From NCBI RefSeq assembly GCF_039543205.1, contig NZ_BAABJH010000001.1, forward strand, positions 496,001-560,000: a DNA stretch of 64,000 nt. The letters run 5' to 3'. Shown here piece by piece: positions 7,737-16,553 of the stretch. The notes beneath the pieces are model-generated. The model was not told the DNA's origin. It was given only the letters and a program-made list of their open reading frames with translations, and made no database searches. This DNA is from Flaviramulus_B aquimarinus. Its GTDB lineage: Bacteria > Bacteroidota > Bacteroidia > Flavobacteriales > Flavobacteriaceae. The position numbers were made by a program, and so were the translations under genes. Position 1 is the stretch's first letter, and each line of letters begins with the position of its first letter.

Positions 7737-9161
7737 TTGGAAACCCCAGAAAACGAAACATTTAGAGATTCCATTGGAACGATTACTGAGGAAGGTAAAC
7801 GTGCTTGGATATTTCCTAAAAAACCTAGTGGTAGATTTTACAGAAACCGAAAGCTAGTTAGTTATGGGTTATTGGCTTTTTTATTACTTTCACCATTTGT
7901 AAAAATTAATGGGAATCAATTTTTAATGTTCAATATATTAGAACGTCGTTTTAATATTTTCGGATTTCCGTTTTGGCCACAAGATTTTCATTTGTTTGTT
8001 ATTTCAATGCTAATTGGTGTGGTGTTTATTGCTTTATTTACAGTCTCTTTTGGGCGCATTTTCTGTGGATGGATTTGCCCGCAAACCATTTTTATGGAAA
8101 TGGTTTTTAGACGTATTGAATATTGGATAGAAGGCGATAGAGGCAAACAAATACGCTTATCAAAACAACCATGGAATGCAGAAAAAATCAAAAAAAAAGG
8201 GCTAAAACTAATTATTTTTCTGATTATTTCTTTTGTAATCGCCAATGTGTTTTTAGCCTATTTAATAGGAGGTGATGCACTTATCCAATATATAACTGAT
8301 GGGCCATTTAGCCATTTAAACACGCTTATTTCGCTACTTATTTTTACGGCAGTATTTTATTTTGTGTTTGCTTGGTTTAGAGAACAGGTATGCATTATTG
8401 CTTGCCCCTACGGAAGACTACAAGGTGTTTTATTGGACACCAAATCGATTGTTGTGGCTTACGACCATAAACGCGGTGAAGCTGAAAATGGCAGAAAGAA
8501 ATTCAGAAAAAATGAAGACCGAAACGCTTTAGGCCATGGTGATTGTATTGATTGCATGCAATGTGTGAATGTATGTCCAACAGGAATCGATATTAGAAAT
8601 GGTACACAATTAGAATGTGTAAACTGCACGGCTTGTATTGATGAATGCGACCACATTATGGAAAGCATTAACCTCCCAAAAGGGTTAATTAGATATGCGA
8701 GCGAAGAAAATATTGAAAAAAAAGCACCTTTTAAAATAACAGCTAGAATGAAAGGCTATATAGCCGTTTTAACCATTTTGGTTGGATTGTTAATAGGCAT
8801 GCTTTTTTTAAGGAACGATATAGAAGCTAATGTTTTAAGACTTCCAGGTCAGCTTTATGAGCATAAAGAAAATAACATTATTAGTAATGTATTTACCTAT
8901 AAATTGATTAATAAAACATCAAAAGATATTGAGAACGTGAGTTTTAAATTGATGTCGCACAAAGGTGAACTTAAATTGGTAGCTACGCATGATTATTTTG
9001 TAGTTCCCAATCAAGGGATTGCTGAAGGGACGTTATTTATTGAGATAAATAATTCAGCATTAACTGGTGATAGAAATAAAATTAAGATTGGTGTTTTTTC
9101 AGACGATAAATTAGTTGAAACAACAACAGCTAATTTTTTAGGGCCTAGAAGTTTTAAATAA
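7737..9161 (+). CDS. ccoG: Cytochrome c oxidase accessory protein CcoG (FixG/RdxA)
   Basis: 474 residues, starting at a TTG codon: no in-frame ATG exists between the upstream stop (7692-7694) and the conserved N-terminus (METPENETFRDSIGT). Membrane helices lie near residues 40-55, 85-105, 160-180, 195-215 and 340-360. Two ferredoxin-type 4Fe-4S motifs follow: C270, C273, C276, C280 and C294, C297, C300, C304. A periplasmic Ig-like C-terminal domain completes the family layout. CcoG is implicated in copper reduction during cbb3 assembly. It is followed by ccoH. Confidence 0.95.
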   Translation: METPENETFRDSIGTITEEGKRAWIFPKKPSGRFYRNRKLVSYGLLAFLLLSPFVKINGNQFLMFNILERRFNIFGFPFWPQDFHLFVISMLIGVVFIALFTVSFGRIFCGWICPQTIFMEMVFRRIEYWIEGDRGKQIRLSKQPWNAEKIKKKGLKLIIFLIISFVIANVFLAYLIGGDALIQYITDGPFSHLNTLISLLIFTAVFYFVFAWFREQVCIIACPYGRLQGVLLDTKSIVVAYDHKRGEAENGRKKFRKNEDRNALGHGDCIDCMQCVNVCPTGIDIRNGTQLECVNCTACIDECDHIMESINLPKGLIRYASEENIEKKAPFKITARMKGYIAVLTILVGLLIGMLFLRNDIEANVLRLPGQLYEHKENNIISNVFTYKLINKTSKDIENVSFKLMSHKGELKLVATHDYFVVPNQGIAEGTLFIEINNSALTGDRNKIKIGVFSDDKLVETTTANFLGPRSFK

Positions 9162-9208
9162 CTGTTGGTTAATAGCCGTTTAAAGTTGGAAATTAAAATT
9201 ATTGAATT

Positions 9209-9655
9209 ATGAAAATTAGTTGGGGAACTGGAATTGTATTAGCCTTTATAGGCTTTATAAGCTTTATAATGTATTTTATTATCACCATGTGTGTGGACGA
9301 TAGGTTTGAACACGAATTGGTTACTGAAAATTATTATGGTGCCGAGCTACAATATCAAAACGATATTGATAAGCTTGAAAAAGCCAAAGAGCTAGAGGAA
9401 AACATTTCATATTTAAGAACAAGTAAGGGCTTAAAAATTACGTTTCCTAAAACTATAGATTACAAAAAAATTACAGGAAAAGTGTTCCTATATAGACCAT
9501 CTAACAAACAACTAGACTTTGAAACTGCTATTTCATTGTCTAATCATAATTTGCTCATACCTGACAATCGTTTGGTAGATGGTCGTTGGAACATTTCTGT
9601 TGATTGGCAATATAACGGAAATAATTATTTATTTAAAGAATCTATAACGTATTAG
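9209..9655 (+). CDS. ccoH: CcoH/FixH-like cbb3 assembly protein
   Basis: 148 residues with one N-terminal helix (about 8-30) followed by a periplasmic domain rich in short beta strands (GKVFLYRPSNKQLD, WNISVDWQYNG). Length, topology and position after ccoG match the FixH family, required for stable cbb3 assembly. The stop codon is separated from the next ATG by a single base, so the downstream SafE-like gene is surely cotranscribed. Confidence 0.9.
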   Translation: MKISWGTGIVLAFIGFISFIMYFIITMCVDDRFEHELVTENYYGAELQYQNDIDKLEKAKELEENISYLRTSKGLKITFPKTIDYKKITGKVFLYRPSNKQLDFETAISLSNHNLLIPDNRLVDGRWNISVDWQYNGNNYLFKESITY

Positions 9656-9656
9656 C

Positions 9657-10358
9657 ATGCTATTCTCGGTATTTATATTAGGGCTATTAGGAAGTTTTCA
9701 CTGTATAGGCATGTGTGGACCCATAGCTTTTATGTTGCCTGTAGACCAAACAAATTCTGTTAAAAAAGTATCGCAAATTGCTATTTATCATTTTGGCAGA
9801 TTACTAGCTTATAGTATTATTGGACTTGTATTTGGCCTGTTAGGAAAGAGCCTTTACATCTTTGGAATTCAGCAGCAACTTTCAATTATTATTGGGGTTT
9901 TAATGATTTTGGTGGTTCTAATTCCTCAAAAAACATTTAACAAATACAACCTTTCAAAACCTCTTTATAAAATTATTTCAAAAGTAAAATCGACTTTAGG
10001 CATTGCTATGAAGAAAAAAACATTGGACACCTTTATAACCATTGGCTTCTTAAATGGCTTTTTACCTTGTGGTCTGGTTTATATGGCTTTGTTTGCTGCT
10101 ATTGCTAGTGGAAATGCTATAAATGGGAGTTTATATATGGTAGCTTTTGGCATTGGAACGATTCCACTGATGACCACTACTATTTATTTCAGTCACTTTT
10201 TAAAAGGCACCGCTAGACAAAAAATTCAAAAAGCCATTCCTATTTTTATTATTATAATTGGCGCATTGTTTATTCTTCGAGGTTTAGGCTTAGGAATTCC
10301 TTATATCTCTCCTGCTCCTGTTTATGATTTGATTTCAAACAGTGTGGATTGCCACTAG
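9657..10358 (+). CDS. SafE/TauE-like membrane protein of the cbb3 operon (CcoJ/DsbD-like family)
   Basis: 233 residues with about six membrane helices. The N-terminus has the conserved GSFHCIGMCGP motif and the second half NGFLPCGLVYMAL; paired cysteine-glycine motifs of this type occur in the SafE/DsbD_2 group of heavy-metal or thiol transport proteins. It is nearly always the last gene of the flavobacterial cbb3 cluster and is likely to supply copper or reducing equivalents for oxidase assembly, but the substrate is not known from sequence. Generic databases call it a sulfite exporter, which the context does not support. Confidence 0.85.
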   Translation: MLFSVFILGLLGSFHCIGMCGPIAFMLPVDQTNSVKKVSQIAIYHFGRLLAYSIIGLVFGLLGKSLYIFGIQQQLSIIIGVLMILVVLIPQKTFNKYNLSKPLYKIISKVKSTLGIAMKKKTLDTFITIGFLNGFLPCGLVYMALFAAIASGNAINGSLYMVAFGIGTIPLMTTTIYFSHFLKGTARQKIQKAIPIFIIIIGALFILRGLGLGIPYISPAPVYDLISNSVDCH

Positions 10359-10451
10359 ATTATTCATTCAAATTCAAATAGTTACGCAACCTCTTACTTG
10401 TTATCATAGTATTTATTGATTGTATATCAATAAAAATAATAGCTTTATTTT

Positions 10452-10480
10452 CAAATATAATAGTATTACTATTATATTTG
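10452..10480 (+). promoter_or_regulatory. Perfect 29-bp palindromic operator over the tetR operon -7 box
   Basis: CAAATATAATAGTA (10452-10465) and TACTATTATATTTG (10467-10480) are exact reverse complements around a single central T. The right arm contains TATATTTG (10473-10480), a perfect TAnnTTTG -7 box. A repressor bound here would block RNA polymerase. The first downstream gene is a TetR regulator, whose members usually bind such palindromes, so autoregulation is the natural reading. No convincing -33 TTG is visible at the normal distance. Confidence 0.85.
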
Positions 10481-10498
10481 CAATTAAAATTATTAATC

Positions 10499-11170
10499 AT
10501 GGAGTCGTTACTTTCAAACTTAAAGATTGCGGTACCAGAGAAAATATATGTAAAAGACCCAGAATCTTCTGATTTAGGAAAACGTATTATTGAACATAGC
10601 ATCATCTTAATAGACGAGATTGGTTTTGATAGCTTTACATTTAAAAAACTAGGAACTCTAATTGGCTCCAATGAAAGTTCTATTTATCGCTATTTTGAAA
10701 GCAAGCATAAATTACTTCTTTATTTATCGTCTTGGTATTGGGCATGGATAGAGTATCAATTGGTGTTTGAAACCCATAGTTTAAACCCATCCGATAAACT
10801 TGAAAAGGCTATCGAAATTGTTACTAGATCCATACAAAAAGATTCAAAATTCTCACATATTAACGAGATTGTTTTAAATAAAATTATGGTCAATGAAAAT
10901 TCAAAATCATTCCTTACCAAAGAAGTAGATCAAGAAAATAAAGATGGTTATTTTGTTATATACAAGCGGATTGTACATCGTTTACGAGATATGATTATTG
11001 CATTAAAACCAGATTACAACTTTCCTTCGAGTCTAGCAAGCACAATTCTAGAGGGGAGTTTACACCAACATTTTTTAAAAGACCACTTTACATCTATTAC
11101 AGATTGCACAGATGGTATAACTCCAACTAATTTTATGAAAAACTTAGCCCTAAACACTTTGAAATCTTAG
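10499..11170 (+). CDS. TetR-family repressor heading an ABC export operon
   Basis: 223 residues from the ATG at 10499. A longer reading from 10478 would begin inside the -7 box, so it is rejected. After a charged leader (residues 1-30) comes the TetR helix-turn-helix at about 33-80 (FTFKKLGTLIGSNESSIYRYF) and a helical ligand-binding C-terminal domain. The ABC transporter gene begins 2 bp downstream, followed by the adaptor and channel genes, so the protein probably controls the whole pump operon through the palindrome at 10452-10480. The inducer cannot be predicted. Confidence 0.88.
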   Translation: MESLLSNLKIAVPEKIYVKDPESSDLGKRIIEHSIILIDEIGFDSFTFKKLGTLIGSNESSIYRYFESKHKLLLYLSSWYWAWIEYQLVFETHSLNPSDKLEKAIEIVTRSIQKDSKFSHINEIVLNKIMVNENSKSFLTKEVDQENKDGYFVIYKRIVHRLRDMIIALKPDYNFPSSLASTILEGSLHQHFLKDHFTSITDCTDGITPTNFMKNLALNTLKS

Positions 11171-11172
11171 TT

Positions 11173-12840
11173 ATGAACGACAAACAAATGACCCCTTGGC
11201 AACGCTTAGTAGGCTTACTTCAATTGGAAAAAAGAGATATTCTACAAATTTTTTACTATGCCATTTTTGCTGGTATTGTAGCATTATCATTACCACTAGG
11301 TATTCAGGCCATCATTAATTTAATTCAAGGCGCACAAATTTCAACCTCTTGGGTTGTCTTAGTCGTTATAGTAACATTAGGTGTTGCTTTTTCTGGAGCA
11401 TTACAACTGATGCAACTAAGAATTATAGAAACTATACAACAACGTATATTCACAAGGTCATCTTTTGAGTTAGCATATCGCTTTCCTAAAATAAAAATGT
11501 CTGAGTTACGTAATTATTATCCACCAGAATTAGCAAATCGCTTTTTTGATACCTTGACCATTCAAAAAAGTCTATCTAAAATTTTAATTGATGTCCCAAC
11601 GGCAGTCTTGCAGATTTTATTTGCTTTAATTCTACTATCGTTTTACCATCCGTTCTTCATTATTTTTGGACTATTACTATTAATACTCATTTTTGTAGTT
11701 TTTAAATTTACAGCAGTTAAAGGGCTAGAAACGAGTTTAAAAGAATCTAAAAACAAGTACAAAGTCGCACATTGGATTCAAGAAATAGCACGCTCTGTTA
11801 TAAGTTTCAAACTCTCAGGAAGTACAAATTTAGGTGTGAATAAAAATGACGATTTGGTAAATGACTATCTCAAAGCCAGAGAAAGTCATTTTAAAATTTT
11901 AATGTTACAATTTATCCAAATGATAAGTTTTAAGGTTGTTGTAACCGCAAGTTTATTATTAATTGGTGGTGCTTTAGTTTTAAATCAAGAAATGAACATT
12001 GGTCAGTTTGTTGCTGCAGAAATTATTATAATCTTGGTAATTGCTTCAGTTGAAAAACTAATCTTAGGTTTAGAATCGTTTTACGACACCTTAACTTCAC
12101 TAGAAAAAATTGGGCAAATTGTAGATAAAGATTTAGAAAATCAAAATGGAGAAACACCTCAGTTTAGTAAGGGCATTCAAATTGAATTAGAAAATGTGGC
12201 TTATGAAGTTGATAATAGAGATAAACATATTTTAAGAGATATCTCATTAAAAGTAAATCCAAAAAGTAGAATATTGATTAAAGGTGAAAGTGGTTCTGGA
12301 AAATCGACTTTACTTCGGTTAATAGCTGGAGTCATTCAACCAAGTAGCGGTCATGTTTACGTTAACGACATGTCTATCCATAGCTTGCACTTAAACTTTT
12401 ACAGATCGCAATTAGGGCTTTCATTATCGGACGAAAACCCATTTGAAGGTACTATAAAAGATAACTTAACCTTTGGTAATTCAAATATTTCAGATGAAAA
12501 AATTCATGAAGTATTAGATATTGTTGGGCTTAAATTTTTTATTAAAGAGCAACCTGAAGGCTTAAACACCGTGCTTTATCCAGATGGCAGGCAAATGTCA
12601 TACTCATTATCTAAAAAAATTGTTTTAGCACGCGCTATTTTAAAATCTCCAAAAGTACTTATTCTTGAAGATGCTTTAGATCGTTTTAATAGAAAGGAAA
12701 CGAAAGCTATTGTAGATTATCTATCTCACAAAGACAGGCCTTGGTCACTCATTGTAGTTAGTTTTAGTAGTGTCTGGGCAGATAAATGTACAGAAATTAT
12801 CACTTTAGAAAAAGGTCAAATCAAATCTAAAAACAATTAA
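11173..12840 (+). CDS. ABC exporter (membrane plus ATPase domains) with degenerate catalytic motifs
   Basis: 555 residues. A type-1 exporter membrane domain (six helices, ~30-310) is followed by an ATP-binding domain (~335-553). There is no N-terminal C39 peptidase domain, unlike bacteriocin exporters. Walker A is intact (GESGSGKST, 371-379). The signature motif is degenerate (YSLSKK from 477 where LSGGQ is expected), Walker B reads LILEDALD with E499-D500 in place of the usual Asp-Glu, and the switch histidine position is Phe531 (VVSFSSVW). It may hydrolyse ATP slowly or act mainly by nucleotide binding. With HlyD and TolC partners it resembles a type I secretion or tripartite efflux system. 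Confidence 0.87.
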   Translation: MNDKQMTPWQRLVGLLQLEKRDILQIFYYAIFAGIVALSLPLGIQAIINLIQGAQISTSWVVLVVIVTLGVAFSGALQLMQLRIIETIQQRIFTRSSFELAYRFPKIKMSELRNYYPPELANRFFDTLTIQKSLSKILIDVPTAVLQILFALILLSFYHPFFIIFGLLLLILIFVVFKFTAVKGLETSLKESKNKYKVAHWIQEIARSVISFKLSGSTNLGVNKNDDLVNDYLKARESHFKILMLQFIQMISFKVVVTASLLLIGGALVLNQEMNIGQFVAAEIIIILVIASVEKLILGLESFYDTLTSLEKIGQIVDKDLENQNGETPQFSKGIQIELENVAYEVDNRDKHILRDISLKVNPKSRILIKGESGSGKSTLLRLIAGVIQPSSGHVYVNDMSIHSLHLNFYRSQLGLSLSDENPFEGTIKDNLTFGNSNISDEKIHEVLDIVGLKFFIKEQPEGLNTVLYPDGRQMSYSLSKKIVLARAILKSPKVLILEDALDRFNRKETKAIVDYLSHKDRPWSLIVVSFSSVWADKCTEIITLEKGQIKSKNN

Positions 12841-12843
12841 GTT

Positions 12844-14196
12844 ATGCTCAATATATCCCATAACCAATTGAATAAAAAAATAGACTTGTCCAATTACAAG
12901 TCCGGAAAAAATATTATGAATGTAAAGTATTACAAATACTTTAACCGATTTTTATTAGCCGCTGCTATCATTATGTTTATCATGTTATTTTTACCATGGA
13001 CTCAAAATATAACAGGGCAAGGTATTGTAACAACTTTAAAGCCAAATCAAAGACCACAAACTATTCAGTCTCAAATTCCCGGACGCATAGAAGAATGGTT
13101 TGTACAAGAAGGCAATTATGTAAAGGCTGGTGATACCATTTTAAGAATTTCTGAGGTGAAAAGTGACTATTTTGATGATCAGTTAGTAGAAAGAACCAAT
13201 GCTCAAATTCAAGCAAAATCATCTTCAGTAAACTCATATAAAGGTAAAGTTAACGCCTTAAACAGGCAAGTTTCTGCATTGCAGAATGAACAAAAATTAA
13301 AGCTAGAACAAACTAAAAACAAACTTATACAATCGCAATTAAAAGTAAAAAGCGATAGTATTGATTTAGAAGCTTCTAAAACGAATTTAAAAATTGCAGA
13401 AACACAATTTAACCGTATTAAAACCTTGCAAGAAGAAGGTTTAAAAGCCGTAAAGGATGTTGAAGAAAAACGATTGAAGCTTCAAGAAACCCAAGCAAAA
13501 TTCATTTCTCAAGAAAACAAATATTTAGCAAGTCAGAATGAAGTTATTAATGCTAGATTGGAATTGTCGAGAACCAATGCAGCCTTTGCTGACAAAATTT
13601 CTAAAGCGCAAAGCGATATGTATACTGCTCAATCTAGTGGGTTTGATACCCAAGCACAAGTTACCAAACTTGAAAACGCTTATAGTAATTATAAAAAACG
13701 TAATAGCCTATTGTATGTTACTGCGCCTCAAAGTGGCTTTATTAATAAGGTTTTAACCGGAGGAATAGGTATTACATTTAAGGAAGGAGCTGAATTGGTT
13801 GGTATTATGCCAGCACAATATGATTTAGCCGTTGAAACATTTGTAAGACCTATAGATTTACCGCTTCTACATAAAGGCGAAAAAGTACGTGTACAATTTG
13901 ATGGTTGGCCCGCCATAGTATTTAGTGGGTGGCCAAATGTGTCCTACGGAACCTACGGTGCAGAAGTTGTAGCTATTGAACGTTTTATAAGTAGTAATGG
14001 TAAATATAGAGTATTGCTAGCACCAGATGAGACTGATCACGAATGGCCAGAAGCTATACGCGTTGGTTCTGGTGCAAAGACCATTGCTTTATTAGAAGAT
14101 GTGCCAATCTGGTTTGAATTGTGGCGACAAATTAACAGTTTCCCTCCTAACTATTATCAACCTGAAGGCACTAATAAAGCCTCAAAAAAAGGATAA
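12844..14196 (+). CDS. HlyD-family periplasmic adaptor
   Basis: 450 residues. One N-terminal membrane helix (~35-58), a lipoyl/barrel-sandwich half (GQGIVTTLKPNQRPQTI, PGRIEEWFVQEGNYVKAGD), a long coiled-coil hairpin (~115-285), then the second half-motif and a beta-barrel domain. This is the standard membrane-fusion protein layout, linking an inner-membrane ABC exporter to an outer-membrane channel. It starts 3 bp after the ABC gene and ends 3 bp before tolC, so the three subunits are made together. Confidence 0.92.
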   Translation: MLNISHNQLNKKIDLSNYKSGKNIMNVKYYKYFNRFLLAAAIIMFIMLFLPWTQNITGQGIVTTLKPNQRPQTIQSQIPGRIEEWFVQEGNYVKAGDTILRISEVKSDYFDDQLVERTNAQIQAKSSSVNSYKGKVNALNRQVSALQNEQKLKLEQTKNKLIQSQLKVKSDSIDLEASKTNLKIAETQFNRIKTLQEEGLKAVKDVEEKRLKLQETQAKFISQENKYLASQNEVINARLELSRTNAAFADKISKAQSDMYTAQSSGFDTQAQVTKLENAYSNYKKRNSLLYVTAPQSGFINKVLTGGIGITFKEGAELVGIMPAQYDLAVETFVRPIDLPLLHKGEKVRVQFDGWPAIVFSGWPNVSYGTYGAEVVAIERFISSNGKYRVLLAPDETDHEWPEAIRVGSGAKTIALLEDVPIWFELWRQINSFPPNYYQPEGTNKASKKG

Positions 14197-14199
14197 AAA

Positions 14200-15603
14200 A
14201 TGAGAGTAACCCTATTAAGTATCATATTGTGTTTTAGTAGTTTAATTTCGGCACAAGACCGTACTTCGGTAATGTCCTTATCTGAATATTTAGGCTATGT
14301 TAAGTCCTTTCATCCCATCGTAAAACAAGCCAATTTGGTTATCAATAATAGTGAAGCGAAACTCATGAAAGCGCGTGGTGCTTTTGACCCAAAAATAGAA
14401 GTAGATTACGACAGAAAGAAATTTAAGAACACGGAATATTACGACAGGCTTAACGCTACTTTTAAAATCCCAACTTGGTTTGGTGTTGAATTAAAAGGAA
14501 ACTTTGAAGAAAATACAGGTGATTTTTTAAATCCGCAAGCCTTTCTTCCTGAAGATGGTTTGTATAGCGCTGGCGTTTCTGTTCCTATTGCTCGTGGGTT
14601 ATTGACCAATAAGCGTATGGCCATGTTAAGACAAGCAAGGTTATATGTAAAACAAGCCCAAGTTGATAGGCAGTTGCTAATCAACACTATTTTGTATGAT
14701 GCCACAGTAACTTATTTTAAGTGGCTTAAAACCTATAACGAAAAGCGAGTTTACGAAGATTTCTTAACCAATGTAGAAGTGCGTTTTAATGGTATAAAAA
14801 AGAGTTATGAAGTTGGCGACAAACCAGCCATTGATACTTTAGAAGCCAGAATAGCATTAAATAACAGGCGCTTAAATTTAGAAAAATCTAGAATCAAATT
14901 TGTGAAATCGTCTTTAGAATTATCCAATTATTTATGGTTAAATGATAATACACCTATTGAAATTCAAGAAGGCATCATTCCAGATGTGAATACCTTTGAT
15001 ACTATTGATTTAACCTTAAATACATCAGGTATGGATATTGAAACCTTCAGTATTGAAAATCATCCAAAACTACAATCTTTAGATTATAAGTTTAAAAGTC
15101 TAAGTATTGAAAAGCGACTAAAACTAAATAATTTATTACCTCAAATCGATTTGCAATACAATTTTTTGTCGCAAACTCCAGAAGTGGCGCGCTCATTTAG
15201 TACGTCGGCATATAAAAGTGGTGTAAACATAAGCTTTCCTTTGTTTTTAAGAAAAGAACGTGGCGACTTAAAACTAGCAAAATTGAAGTTACAAGACACT
15301 AAATTCGACATTCAAAATACAAAAGTGAGCCTTAAGAATAAGATTGATGCTATTAATCAAGAATTGGATTCATACATTTTGCAAAACGATTATACGGATA
15401 CTATTGTTGATGATTATTCTAAAATGCTATCCGCAGAAGAGCGTAAATTCTTTTTAGGCGAAAGCTCTTTGTTTTTAGTAAACTCGCGCGAATCAAAATT
15501 AATTGATGCTAAATTAAAGGCCATTGAAATAGAAAACAGTTTCTTTAAAACTAAAGCCAATTTGTTTAATGTTTTAGCACTTTCGGAAGTTCAGGCCAAC
15601 TAG
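14200..15603 (+). CDS. TolC-family outer-membrane channel
   Basis: 467 residues with a signal peptide (about 1-19, ending at SAQ). Two long helical hairpin segments with heptad-like patterns (roughly 145-250 and 335-460) are separated by beta-strand regions, as expected for the TolC/OEP fold. It is the last gene of the tetR-ABC-hlyD-tolC operon and should provide the outer-membrane exit. I see no clear terminator hairpin after it. Confidence 0.92.
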   Translation: MRVTLLSIILCFSSLISAQDRTSVMSLSEYLGYVKSFHPIVKQANLVINNSEAKLMKARGAFDPKIEVDYDRKKFKNTEYYDRLNATFKIPTWFGVELKGNFEENTGDFLNPQAFLPEDGLYSAGVSVPIARGLLTNKRMAMLRQARLYVKQAQVDRQLLINTILYDATVTYFKWLKTYNEKRVYEDFLTNVEVRFNGIKKSYEVGDKPAIDTLEARIALNNRRLNLEKSRIKFVKSSLELSNYLWLNDNTPIEIQEGIIPDVNTFDTIDLTLNTSGMDIETFSIENHPKLQSLDYKFKSLSIEKRLKLNNLLPQIDLQYNFLSQTPEVARSFSTSAYKSGVNISFPLFLRKERGDLKLAKLKLQDTKFDIQNTKVSLKNKIDAINQELDSYILQNDYTDTIVDDYSKMLSAEERKFFLGESSLFLVNSRESKLIDAKLKAIEIENSFFKTKANLFNVLALSEVQAN

Positions 15604-15711
15604 AAAATTTTTACCTGCTAGTTTTTAAAAATCCTCGGGATTACAACAATTATCACTTATAACCATTGGAGTTACTCGGCTACAAATTTTAAAATCGATT
15701 TAGTTTGTAAC

Positions 15712-15742
15712 TTGACTTTGTAAAAAATTTCAGCTACTTTTG
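15712..15742 (+). promoter_or_regulatory. Bacteroidota promoter upstream of the TauE-like gene
   Basis: TTG at 15712-15714, then 20 bp, then TACTTTTG at 15735-15742, a perfect TAnnTTTG. The predicted start is near 15749, leaving a leader of about 70 nt before the ATG at 15822. The leader begins with a hairpin (15753-15780). Confidence 0.7.
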
Positions 15743-15752
15743 TTTAACTACC

Positions 15753-15780
15753 GATAAAGTTCATTAAAATGGAACTTATC
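15753..15780 (+). other. Hairpin in the 5' leader of the TauE-like gene
   Basis: GATAAAGTTC (15753-15762) can pair with GAACTTATC (15772-15780) with one bulged base and a 9-nt loop. It lies within a few bases of the predicted transcript 5' end. It may stabilise the mRNA or take part in regulation; no known riboswitch class is recognised. Confidence 0.4.
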
Positions 15781-15821
15781 TTTGCATTAGTTGCAAGCTG
15801 TAACTTGAATCCATAAACTAA

Positions 15822-16553
15822 ATGAGAGATATCAATTATGTGTTTTTACTCTTAGCTTTGGTAGCAGAAATAATTGGCACAATAGGTGGTTTTGGCTCCT
15901 CTGTATTTTTTGTCCCCTTAGGTAATTTTTACTTTGACTTTTACTCTGTACTTGGTTTAACAGCAATTTTTCATTTATCTAGCAACTTGAGTAAAATATT
16001 TTTATTTAAAAAAGGGCTAGATAAAAGACTATTAATCTACATTGGAATTCCTTCAATACTTTTTGTTATTATAGGAGGTATCGCGTCCAAATTACTTGAT
16101 ACTTATTTTTTAGAAATATGCTTAGGGCTATTTCTAGTTGGATTGAGTTTATTTTTTCTGATTAGAAGTAAAATAGTGTTTTCTGCCCATAACAAAAATG
16201 CGATAATTGGTGGTTCGCTATCAGGATTTTCAGCTGGCTTACTTGGTACTGGAGGCGCGATTCGCGGCTTAACTATGTCTGCATTTAATTTAGAAAAAAG
16301 CGTATTCATTGCAACTTCTGCTTTTATAGACTTTATCATAGATTTTTCTAGAACTTTTGTCTACTATAACAACGGTTACATTCATAAACATGACCTAAAA
16401 TATATTCCTTTTTTAATAATAATTGGATTAGTAGGATCATTCTTAGGTAAAAAAATACTTGCTTTTATTCCTCAATCTGTATTTCGAAAAACATCTTTAT
16501 ACTTAATTTTATTTATTGGTATTGTAACTCTTTTTCTATTATTTATTCGTTGA
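15822..16553 (+). CDS. TauE/SafE-family (DUF81) membrane permease
   Basis: 243 residues, about seven or eight membrane helices. Two inverted halves are visible, each with a Gly-rich motif in the first part (IGTIGGFGSSVFFVPLG and SGFSAGLLGTGGAIRG), the hallmark of the TauE/SafE family. Members export small organosulfonates, sulfite or other anions; the substrate here cannot be inferred. It stands alone, with its own promoter upstream and a 430-bp non-coding stretch downstream that leads into the cassette region. Confidence 0.85.
   Translation: MRDINYVFLLLALVAEIIGTIGGFGSSVFFVPLGNFYFDFYSVLGLTAIFHLSSNLSKIFLFKKGLDKRLLIYIGIPSILFVIIGGIASKLLDTYFLEICLGLFLVGLSLFFLIRSKIVFSAHNKNAIIGGSLSGFSAGLLGTGGAIRGLTMSAFNLEKSVFIATSAFIDFIIDFSRTFVYYNNGYIHKHDLKYIPFLIIIGLVGSFLGKKILAFIPQSVFRKTSLYLILFIGIVTLFLLFIR

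Noticed and set aside
9657..10358. Sulfite exporter as the function of the last cbb3-operon gene
   Set aside because: The family name is generic. The gene's position and Cys-containing motifs point to metal or thiol handling in oxidase assembly.
10478..10498. Longer start for the TetR gene
   Set aside because: It would begin inside the TAnnTTTG -7 box and the operator palindrome, upstream of the likely transcript start.
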